Part shown: positions 26,117 through 33,990 of the stretch, one piece after another
Numbering within the stretch: position 1 is the stretch's first letter
How the letters are laid out: every line of letters starts with the position of its first letter
The notes under the pieces: model-generated
Databases searched by the model: none
What the model was told of the DNA's origin: nothing
What the model saw: the letters and a program-made list of their open reading frames with translations, nothing else
Translations under genes and position numbers: made by a program
NCBI GenBank assembly: GCA_944321345.1
Contig: CALUKY010000007.1
Coordinates: 31,714-95,713 of the forward strand
Direction: 5' to 3'
From: an uncultured Paraprevotella sp.
GTDB taxonomy: Bacteria; Bacteroidota; Bacteroidia; Bacteroidales; Bacteroidaceae
DNA: 64,000 nt

Positions 26117-27565
26117 ATGAGGGAAGAGGATTTCTCTTTTTTCGAAGAAGAAGACTTTAAAGAAAATCTGGCTCGTTACGAAGCCATGCTTTCTGGCGGT
26201 CCGTCAGCTTATCTGGAAGGGGATGAGCTGACGGACATTGCCGAATATTACCTTTCCCACGGAGAAACGGAAAAGGCCTACGCCTGCATTGACTATGCGC
26301 TGACACTTCATCCGGACAGCATTGACCCGCTGATTTTCAAGGCACGCCAGCACATGTTCTCGGGAAAACTTTCCCAGGCGCAGGCCATCTGCGACAGCAT
26401 ACAGGACCAGAATGACCGCGAAGTCATCTTCCTGCATGCCGAACTGCTTATCCGGAAACAGCATATCGCCGAAGCGCTACAGTATCTGACCGACCGGAAG
26501 GAATGCTTCTCCGACGACCGGAAAGACCTGCTTGCCTATCTGTATGACTGTGCCTGTATTCTGGAAGATTACGCCTATTACGACAAGGCACTGGAATGGA
26601 CTGCCGAAGCAGAAAAGATTTCCGGCCCCAGCCTGAAACTGATGTTTCTCAAGGCTGAAATTTATGCCACACAAGAGAAATTTGAAGAAGCGACCGAACT
26701 GCTGGAAAAGATTCTGGATGAAAACCCTTATTCGCTGAAATCGTGGAATATGCTGGCCGACACTTATTTCATGCGGGAAATATATGACAAGGCCATAGAA
26801 GCCGCAGAATTCTCTCTGGCAATCAAAGAAAAAGGAAATCCGGAAGCGCTCTTTGCCAAAGCCAACAGCTTGTATCATCTGGGAAACTTTGAGAAAGCGC
26901 ATCAGCTTTACTCTCAATATATTGACGAGTTTCCAAAATCAGACGAATACCCGTATCTCTTTGACGGGCTCTGCCTGAACCAGATGGAAAGATATGAGGA
27001 TGCATGCTCCCGGCTGGAAGCCGCGGAGGAGTTTTCCAACGACTGCTCACCGGAACAGCTTCAGATCTATCTGCAATTGTCTTTTTCATACAGCAAGACC
27101 GGCAAATTCCAGAAAGCGCTGCTCTATCTGGATCGGGCACAGAATTATGATCCGGAAGGCTTTGATTACAATGTTCTGAAAGGACATATATTTCTGGAAA
27201 ACGGATTTACCGAAGAAGCCATGAATTGTTTTCAGGAGGCAAAAGAAGAAAGCACAGACCGTGAGCGGGCTTATTTTCTGATTGCCGTTTCTCTCTTTGA
27301 AAACGGCTTCTATGCCGATGCTCTGGAGAATTTCTACGAACTGCTGGAATTTTGCGGACCGCAGACGGAAATGAACTGTACCCCATACATGGCTTACTGC
27401 TATTATCACGCAAAAGATGAAGTGCAATATCTGAAATATCTGGAACGCGCCTGTACCACCAATCCCGAGGGAACCAAAATGGTGCTCGGAAACCTGTTTC
27501 CCGAAGCGCTGGATCCTAAAGAATATTACGCCTATGTTATCCGGAACAGCCGTCTTGATTCATAG
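26117..27565 (+). CDS. Cytosolic TPR-repeat protein
   Basis: A 482-residue protein without signal peptide, built of about ten tetratricopeptide repeats (for example GETEKAYACIDYALTLHPDS, then YDKAIEAAEFSLAIKEKGNP, GNFEKAHQLYSQYIDEFPKS and GKFQKALLYLDRAQNYDPEG). TPRs are protein-protein contact surfaces; no catalytic motif is present. It follows glnS by 3 bases and shares its transcript, which ends at the hairpin 27594-27640. The partner cannot be read from sequence. Confidence 0.85.
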   Translation: MREEDFSFFEEEDFKENLARYEAMLSGGPSAYLEGDELTDIAEYYLSHGETEKAYACIDYALTLHPDSIDPLIFKARQHMFSGKLSQAQAICDSIQDQNDREVIFLHAELLIRKQHIAEALQYLTDRKECFSDDRKDLLAYLYDCACILEDYAYYDKALEWTAEAEKISGPSLKLMFLKAEIYATQEKFEEATELLEKILDENPYSLKSWNMLADTYFMREIYDKAIEAAEFSLAIKEKGNPEALFAKANSLYHLGNFEKAHQLYSQYIDEFPKSDEYPYLFDGLCLNQMERYEDACSRLEAAEEFSNDCSPEQLQIYLQLSFSYSKTGKFQKALLYLDRAQNYDPEGFDYNVLKGHIFLENGFTEEAMNCFQEAKEESTDRERAYFLIAVSLFENGFYADALENFYELLEFCGPQTEMNCTPYMAYCYYHAKDEVQYLKYLERACTTNPEGTKMVLGNLFPEALDPKEYYAYVIRNSRLDS

Positions 27566-27593
27566 AAGAATAAATATCATATTCCGAAAAAAA

Positions 27594-27640
27594 CAATAAA
27601 GGCGTCGTTACCCCCACAAACGGTAACGACGCCTTTATTG
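27594..27640. terminator. Bidirectional terminator between the TPR gene and dus
   Basis: CAATAAAGGCGTCGTTACC at 27594-27612 pairs perfectly with GGTAACGACGCCTTTATTG at 27622-27640. The A and T runs at the stem base suit both strands. Confidence 0.85.
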
Positions 27641-27664
27641 TATCATGCTGCAACAAGAAGGAAA

Positions 27665-28603
27665 CTATAACGAAGCGGCCAAATCATCCACAGCACGGCA
27701 ATAATCTGACAGAGAAGCTGACTTGCGGACTTTTTTCCACTTTTTCCGCTCCTCATTGACCAGCAGGTATTCCCAAAACGACTTCATCTTTCCGAGAAGC
27801 TGCTGCTCTCCTCCTTCAATCTTTTCAGAATAGGCAGACAACAGATTCTGATGAAATTCACGGAATGCACGGCGCTTCTGTTCTCCGGTCCAGGATTTTC
27901 CATCCTGATATTCGGCAGCCAGCCAAGGAGCCGCCAAAAGCCCACGCCCGATCATGACTCCCTTTAAACGGGGATATTTCTCGATCAGCGCTGTCAGTCC
28001 GGAAACACTGCGGACATCCCCATTATACACCAGCGGATTTACACAAAGCTCATAAAAACGCGAAAAGGACTCATCGGAGCAGATCCCCTTGTACTGCTGC
28101 ACACCCAAACGGGGATGCAGGGTTATCTGCCGCAAGGAAACGGCATTCAAAAGATCCAATAAGGCAAACACCTCATCGGATGAGGCCCACCCCAAGCGTA
28201 ACTTGACCGAAAACCGGATCTCGGGAAAACGCTCGGCTACGGATAAAACCTGCGCCACCTTTTCCGGATGAGCCAGAATACCGGCCCCACGCCCTTTATG
28301 AACCATAGGAGGAAAAGGACAACTCATATTGATGTCTATGCAACGGTAGCCCCATCCCGCCAGGCGCTCCACAAGCATACACGCCTCGCTCGCGTCTGCC
28401 GCTATAATCTGAGGAATGAGATGCGCGACACAATTGTTGGCCGGGTCCGCATCTTTCAGATCCTTATTCCGAAAAGCTCCTTTCTCCAGTCGGATAAACG
28501 GTGTATAATATTCAGAGATCCCACCAAAACAACGGTCAAACGCATTGCGTACAGCCGCCTCGGTAAATCCCTGTAACGGAGCCATCAATAATGAAACACT
28601 CAC
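27665..28603 (-). CDS. dus: tRNA-dihydrouridine synthase
   Basis: Dus enzymes reduce uridines in the tRNA D-loop with FMN and NADPH. The 312-residue protein has the FMN-binding TIM barrel: LLMAPLQGFTEAAVRNAF, the strand with CIDINMSCPFPPMVHKGRG, where Cys is the catalytic acid and the following K contacts RNA, KLRLGW, ITLHPRL, VYNGDV, and IGRGLLAAPWL. The substrate class (A, B or C type) is not assigned. The start used is GTG at 28603, five bases after the upstream stop; an ATG at 28585 is the alternative. It is last in the gyrA-TPR-TPR-dus run. Confidence 0.88.
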   Translation of the reverse strand: MSVSLLMAPLQGFTEAAVRNAFDRCFGGISEYYTPFIRLEKGAFRNKDLKDADPANNCVAHLIPQIIAADASEACMLVERLAGWGYRCIDINMSCPFPPMVHKGRGAGILAHPEKVAQVLSVAERFPEIRFSVKLRLGWASSDEVFALLDLLNAVSLRQITLHPRLGVQQYKGICSDESFSRFYELCVNPLVYNGDVRSVSGLTALIEKYPRLKGVMIGRGLLAAPWLAAEYQDGKSWTGEQKRRAFREFHQNLLSAYSEKIEGGEQQLLGKMKSFWEYLLVNEERKKWKKVRKSASLSDYCRAVDDLAASL

Positions 28604-28607
28604 TTTC

Positions 28608-29834
28608 TTATTTATTGCTTTTAAAGGTTTTCAGAATCTGCTCGATACGCGCAAACTGAGCACCCATATTGAGGTTCAAGTAAATGCGGTACAGAGGCTG
28701 TGCCCAACGCAAGGTATCCTTCGGCGCCAGTACACGGACAATCTCCATCGGACGAAGAGCCTGCGCATAATACGCAACGGATTTCTGACGCAGATTCTCA
28801 TATTCGTCACTGGCAATATAGGCCGCAGCCGAATCGCTCATCTGAACCGCCAGATTACAAAAGGCAAGCCCCTTATTATAATAGGCATACATGTAAATGG
28901 AATCATAGGCAATGGCACTGTCGGCCGAAGAGATACATTCCTGATAACGTTGCAGGTTCAGCAATACCAGACTTCTGGCATACCAGAAGAAAGGACTCTT
29001 CGAACGGATGGTCAGCATGGTATCGGTCAGGCTCAAAGCCTGCTCATAGCGATGATTCGCATTCAGATAATCGGTCAGACTGGCAAAGAAAAACGAATAG
29101 TCGGGATCGTACATCAATCCGGATTTCAAGGTAGCCAGCCAATTGGCGGTATCACCCAAGGCAAGATATGCCTTTGCCTGATATTCGTAGATAAAATGAC
29201 GCAAGATCGTATCTTGCAAAGCCAGTGATGAATAACTGAGAACTTTTTGCGGTTCGTTCAGTTTGTAACCGCATAAAGTGCTCCAACGGGCAACTTTCCA
29301 GATCAGGGAATCCTGGAGGGGTCCGTTTTTCTTAAAGAAATCTTTCTCGTTGGCAAGGAGATAACTGTCGAAGAAATCATATGCTTTGGCAAAATCGTTC
29401 TTCATGAAATAGAACTTTCCGCCATTCAGCAGATTGGTCTGATAACTCCGAAGCAGATCACAGGCTTTTTCCCGGTATTTCCTTTTCTTTTTCTCAGAAG
29501 ACAAACTGTCGGCTATCGAATCGTAACGCTCCATGTGCTGAAACATGGCATAGATACTATTGAAAAATTTGACCGTATCATAGCTTTGCTTGAGATACAG
29601 CTTTTCGTTCTCCATATCGTTGATTTTACGATTCATCAAAGCAGCATAATAATAGTAGTCCAGACGCCTGTATATATTCTTTTCCGTCTTGACTGCCTCT
29701 AATAATTTGGTTTCCGTCTGCTCCAGATTGGATCCGGTTTTAATGGCTTCTTTGGCTTCCTTCAATATGTTTCCACCACTGACAACCGAACAGGCTAAAA
29801 GCAGCAAGACACCTAAAGCATATTTTCTCTTCAT
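28608..29834 (-). CDS. Exported TPR-repeat protein, probable lipoprotein
   Basis: A 408-residue protein. Its N-terminus has a signal peptide with a possible lipobox LLAC, then TPR-like helical repeats with regular Tyr/Ala/Leu spacing (NDFAKAYDFFDSYLLANEKD, YEQALSLTDTMLTIRS, YQECISSADSAIAYDS). It is a paralogue of the next gene upstream: both contain a 'GDTANW' motif and end with an LAPKDTLRW or LEPDNVNRW type motif. It probably belongs to a periplasmic protein complex. The start is the ATG at 29834; a longer frame to 29876 would cross the hairpin at 29853-29877. Confidence 0.75.
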   Translation of the reverse strand: MKRKYALGVLLLLACSVVSGGNILKEAKEAIKTGSNLEQTETKLLEAVKTEKNIYRRLDYYYYAALMNRKINDMENEKLYLKQSYDTVKFFNSIYAMFQHMERYDSIADSLSSEKKKRKYREKACDLLRSYQTNLLNGGKFYFMKNDFAKAYDFFDSYLLANEKDFFKKNGPLQDSLIWKVARWSTLCGYKLNEPQKVLSYSSLALQDTILRHFIYEYQAKAYLALGDTANWLATLKSGLMYDPDYSFFFASLTDYLNANHRYEQALSLTDTMLTIRSKSPFFWYARSLVLLNLQRYQECISSADSAIAYDSIYMYAYYNKGLAFCNLAVQMSDSAAAYIASDEYENLRQKSVAYYAQALRPMEIVRVLAPKDTLRWAQPLYRIYLNLNMGAQFARIEQILKTFKSNK

Positions 29835-29852
29835 TGGTTTTCTAACAGAAAA

Positions 29853-29877
29853 GGTGGTGTGTTCCAAGCACACCACC
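29853..29877 (-). terminator. Intra-operon hairpin between the two TPR genes
   Basis: GGTGGTGTG at 29853-29861 pairs with CACACCACC at 29869-29877; on the minus strand a TTTT tract follows. It lies 18 bases ahead of the downstream TPR ATG and 46 bases after the upstream stop, so it can reduce transcription into the last two genes. Confidence 0.7.
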
Positions 29878-29922
29878 CTATTTTGATTACAAAAATTGTT
29901 GCGTTCGAAGCAAATACGTTGA

Positions 29923-31122
29923 TTACAGACCCAGAAGATCGTCCATTTCCTTCTGCTTGGCCTTGTCGCCCATAATGTAATAAACTGTGCTTAAACGGCT
30001 GGCCCAACGGTTTACATTGTCAGGCTCCAGTTCTTTCACCTTCAGGAAGAAAGGAAGAGCCTTCTCATAATAAGCCTTTACTTTCTTGATCTCTTCGTTG
30101 TTCTGAGCTACGGTCAGCTTCTTCTTGGAAAGTGTTTCGTTAAGGGCATAACCTTCGTTGCAATAGCACACACCAGCATTATAGAATGCGTCGGAGAACG
30201 TAGGATCGATCTCTGTGGTCTTTACAAAATAAGTAACGGCCTCTGTGTACTTGTTCTGTCCGAAGAGCACAACACCCTTGGAATAGTTTCCGATCTTGCT
30301 GTTCGGATCCTTTGCCAGAAGTTCATCGGCAAAAGCCAAAGCAGACGCTTCGTCTTTCTTGTCCAGATAATAAGCCAACAGATTTTGGGCAACCACCTCA
30401 GCCTGAACACCACTTAAGGCAAATTCCTTGGAAGTCTTGACCCAATTTGCGGTATCTCCCTGCTCCAGATAAGTAGTCAGACGCAACTGACGGACAGTTT
30501 CCAGCTCCTTGTCATACTTCAATGCCTGATTGATATACTTCTCTACATTCTGATAGTTCTTGTCGTTGTAAGCTGCCAGACAAGCGTAATAAGCGATCTG
30601 ATTTTCATCAAATACAGAATCTTTCAATACCTTCGGCTCATTCTCCACCAGCTTTACAGTCTGAGGGTAGCTCAACCATTTGTCATAAGCGGTATAAGCA
30701 TCGCTATACTGTTTGTTGTTGAAGAAGAACTGTCCGCAGTACATATAGAATGTACGGAACTTCATGGCGTTGCCCTTGTTTTTCTGATAGAACTCTTTAT
30801 CCTCATCCAATTCATTGCACTTCTCATAAGCATCGATACATGCGTAGAGATTCTTGGCAAACTTCATGGTGTCAAGCGGCTGGCTGGCAGCAGCCTTATT
30901 CAGCTCCGTTGCAAACACACGCTGATAAATATCACCCTGAACATCCCATGCCAAAGCCATTTTCTTGGTCTTTCCACTGGTCAGCGCCTCAGTCAAAACA
31001 GTCTGTGCCTCGTCCAATTTATTTTCATCAATCAAACTCTGTGCCTTACGGATCAACTTATCCTGACCAAAAGCTGTTGAAGCAGCCAGAACCAAGGCAA
31101 TTGAACATAAAATTTTCTTCAT
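29923..31122 (-). CDS. Exported TPR-repeat protein
   Basis: A 399-residue protein with a clear signal peptide (KKILCSIALVLAASTAFGQ) and TPR units (QYSDAYTAYDKWLSYPQ, NYQNVEKYINQALKYDKE, YTEAVTYFVKTTEIDPT, AYYEKALPFFLKVKELEPDN). It is a paralogue of the TPR gene just downstream. No enzyme motif. It starts 28 bases after the gyrA stop, so it is likely transcribed with gyrA; a link between gyrase and the envelope is not implied. Start at the second Met (31122), because an ATG at 31128 only adds two residues. Confidence 0.8.
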   Translation of the reverse strand: MKKILCSIALVLAASTAFGQDKLIRKAQSLIDENKLDEAQTVLTEALTSGKTKKMALAWDVQGDIYQRVFATELNKAAASQPLDTMKFAKNLYACIDAYEKCNELDEDKEFYQKNKGNAMKFRTFYMYCGQFFFNNKQYSDAYTAYDKWLSYPQTVKLVENEPKVLKDSVFDENQIAYYACLAAYNDKNYQNVEKYINQALKYDKELETVRQLRLTTYLEQGDTANWVKTSKEFALSGVQAEVVAQNLLAYYLDKKDEASALAFADELLAKDPNSKIGNYSKGVVLFGQNKYTEAVTYFVKTTEIDPTFSDAFYNAGVCYCNEGYALNETLSKKKLTVAQNNEEIKKVKAYYEKALPFFLKVKELEPDNVNRWASRLSTVYYIMGDKAKQKEMDDLLGL

Positions 31123-31150
31123 AAACACAATGTTTTTAATATATAATTAA

Positions 31151-33742
31151 TTAGTTGTCATTATCGTTTTCTTCCAATCCGTCGAAAAGAGAAGCCTGTG
31201 CTTGTGTTTCATTTCCAGTCTCTTCCATTACAATCGGATTTTCATCTGCAACCGTAACATCTGTCTGTTCTTCTTCAGACACGATTTCTTCCTCTTCGGT
31301 CTGCACCTTACATACGCTGCTGATCTGATCGTTGCGTTTCTCCAGATTAATCAGACGCACTCCCTGTGTTGCCCGTCCCATAATGCGGACATCGGCCACT
31401 TTCAGGCGGATGGTAATACCGCTCTTGTTGATGATCATCAGATCATTCTCGTCGGTAACCACCTTAATAGCCACCAGCTTGCCGGTCTTGTCGGTGATGT
31501 TCAGTGTCTTCACACCCTTGGCACCACGGTTGGTGACACGATAGTCTTCAATATCGGAACGCTTACCGTAACCCTGTTCGCTGACTACCATAATGGTTTC
31601 GGTCTTCGGATCGTTTACGCAAACCATTCCTACTACCTCATCGCTTCCGTCTTCATCCAGAGTCATTCCCTTCACACCGGTAGCCGTACGGCCCATACAT
31701 CTTACGGCAGACTCATTGAAACGGATGGCACGACCGTTCTTGTTGGCGATAATGATCTCATTCTCACCGTTGGTCAGACGTACTCCGATAACACGGTCAT
31801 CCTCGCGGATGGTAATGGCGTTCACACCATTCACACGCGGACGGGAGTATTCTGTCAGACAAGTCTTCTTGATGATACCGTTCTTGGTACAGAACACCAC
31901 AAAGTGACGGGCGCAGAACTCCGGATCGGACAGGTTCTTGATTCGCAGACAAGCATTGATGGCATCGTCCGAATCGATGTTCAGCATATTCTGGATAGCA
32001 CGTCCCTTGGAATTCTTTGCTCCCTCAGGAATATCATAAACCTTAAGCCAGAAGCAACGTCCTTTCTGAGTAAAGAACAGCATGGTGTTGTGCATGGTAG
32101 CCGGATAAATATACTCTACAAAGTCGGCGTCACGGGTACTGCTGCCCTTGCTGCCCACTCCACCACGGGCCTGAGCCTTAAACTCGGCGAGCGGCGTACG
32201 CTTGATATATCCCAAATGGCTGATCGTAATGACCATCTCATCATCAGCATAGAAATCTTCCGGATTGAACTCCTCGCTTGAATAAACGATTTCAGAACGG
32301 CGCTCGTCACCATACTGCTCTTTTACCTCAACGAGTTCGTCTACAATCACTTTCTTGCACAACTCGTCATCGCTCAGAATCTGTTTGTAGTAAGCGATCT
32401 TCTGCAACAGATCTTCGTACTCCTGACGCAGTTTCTCCTGTGACAGGTTGGTGAGCTGAGCCAGACGCATTTCAATGATGGCCTTTGCCTGCAGATCATC
32501 CAAGTTGAAGCGCTCCATCAAACGGGCCATAGCCTCCTGCGGATCCTTGGCAGCACGGATAATGTGCACCACCTCGTCAATATTGTCACAGGCAATGATC
32601 AGTCCGTCCAGAATGTGTGCACGCTCCTCGGCCTTCTTCAGATCATAGCGGGTTCTGCGGATAACCACCTCACGACGGTGATCCACGAAATTGGAAATAC
32701 AATCCTTCAGAGTAAGGAGCTTTGGACGTCCTTTGACCAAAGCGATACAGTTCACGCTGAAGCTGGTCTGCAACTGAGTCATCTTGAACAGTTTGTTCAG
32801 CACCACATTGGCATTGGCATCGCGCTTCACATCCAATACAATGCGCATACCTTCACGGTCGGACTCATCGTTGGCATTGGTAATACCCTCGATCTTCTTC
32901 TCGTTCACCAAATCAGCAATTGACTTGATCAGTTCGGCCTTGTTCACGCCGTATGGAATCTCTGTGATAACGATCTTATCATGTGATTCGTCGGTTTCAA
33001 TCTCGGCTCGGGCTCTCATGACCACGCGTCCGCGACCGGTTTCGTAAGCGTCGCGCACTCCCTGCATACCGTAGATAAAACCTCCGGTCGGGAAGTCGGG
33101 TGCCTTGATATATTGCATCAGTCCGTCAATATCTATGGCCGGATTCTGAATATAAGCCACACAGGCATCAATCACCTCAGAAAGATTATGGGTCGGGATA
33201 TTGGTAGCCATACCCACAGCAATACCGCTGGCACCGTTTACCAACAGATTCGGGATACGGGTAGGCATTACGGTAGGCTCCTTCAACGTGTCGTCGAAGT
33301 TGTTTACCATATCTACGGTATCCTTCTCCAAATCCTGCATCATGGCTTCACCCATGAGTTGAAGACGTGCCTCGGTATAACGCATGGCAGCAGCCGTATC
33401 ACCGTCTACAGAACCGAAGTTACCCTGACCGTCGACCAACTTATAACGCATGTTCCACTCCTGGGCCATACGGACCAAAGCGCCGTAAACCGAAGAGTCG
33501 CCATGCGGATGATACTTACCGAGTACCTCACCCACAATACGGGCACATTTCTTATAAGGGCGGTCGTGCAGATTACCCAATTCTTTCATTCCGAAGAGGA
33601 TGCGGCGATGCACGGGCTTAAATCCGTCACGCACATCGGGGAGCGCACGCGAAACGATAACCGACATCGAGTAATCGATGTAGGAACTGCGCATCTCGTC
33701 CTCAATATTGACTTTGATTATTCTGTCTTGATCTTGCATCAT
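31151..33742 (-). CDS. gyrA: DNA gyrase subunit A
   Basis: GyrA, with GyrB, introduces negative supercoils. The 863-residue protein carries the catalytic Tyr122 in RYTEARL, the winged-helix region with HPHGDSSVYG, a tower and coiled coil, and a C-terminal beta-pinwheel of repeated blades. The GyrA-box position has the degenerate form QARGGVG. The C-terminal tail is acidic (EEEEIVSEEEQTD). In E. coli numbering, Ser83 is kept but position 87 is Gly, where E. coli has Asp. Two Met codons open the frame (33742 and 33739). Confidence 0.96.
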   Translation of the reverse strand: MMQDQDRIIKVNIEDEMRSSYIDYSMSVIVSRALPDVRDGFKPVHRRILFGMKELGNLHDRPYKKCARIVGEVLGKYHPHGDSSVYGALVRMAQEWNMRYKLVDGQGNFGSVDGDTAAAMRYTEARLQLMGEAMMQDLEKDTVDMVNNFDDTLKEPTVMPTRIPNLLVNGASGIAVGMATNIPTHNLSEVIDACVAYIQNPAIDIDGLMQYIKAPDFPTGGFIYGMQGVRDAYETGRGRVVMRARAEIETDESHDKIVITEIPYGVNKAELIKSIADLVNEKKIEGITNANDESDREGMRIVLDVKRDANANVVLNKLFKMTQLQTSFSVNCIALVKGRPKLLTLKDCISNFVDHRREVVIRRTRYDLKKAEERAHILDGLIIACDNIDEVVHIIRAAKDPQEAMARLMERFNLDDLQAKAIIEMRLAQLTNLSQEKLRQEYEDLLQKIAYYKQILSDDELCKKVIVDELVEVKEQYGDERRSEIVYSSEEFNPEDFYADDEMVITISHLGYIKRTPLAEFKAQARGGVGSKGSSTRDADFVEYIYPATMHNTMLFFTQKGRCFWLKVYDIPEGAKNSKGRAIQNMLNIDSDDAINACLRIKNLSDPEFCARHFVVFCTKNGIIKKTCLTEYSRPRVNGVNAITIREDDRVIGVRLTNGENEIIIANKNGRAIRFNESAVRCMGRTATGVKGMTLDEDGSDEVVGMVCVNDPKTETIMVVSEQGYGKRSDIEDYRVTNRGAKGVKTLNITDKTGKLVAIKVVTDENDLMIINKSGITIRLKVADVRIMGRATQGVRLINLEKRNDQISSVCKVQTEEEEIVSEEEQTDVTVADENPIVMEETGNETQAQASLFDGLEENDNDN

Positions 33743-33990
33743 ACGTTTATATTATAGACTTTATTTTCTTTTAAAATCGTGTAAAATTACAATTTTTCTT
33801 TTGAATTGGAAAGGAATATTCACTTTTTAAGCCCATATTTTGAATTTTGACATTTATTATCAATCCGTATAAAAAATTACAACTTTCAGGCATATATTTT
33901 GTAGGACTATCTAAAGCCATGGCCGATGCGACATGCCTATTGCCACAAAAGCCGGGCCATCACATTTTTAAGATAAAAAGATACAGGAAT

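Noticed and set aside
31202-33757. Several long plus-strand frames opposite gyrA
   Set aside because: Shadow frames; His/Thr-rich translations typical of antisense to this gene, and no promoter.
33847-33990. N-terminal extension of clpC
   Set aside because: The extra 48 residues precede the Clp-N domain, are not family-like, and the ATG at 33991 has a better context.
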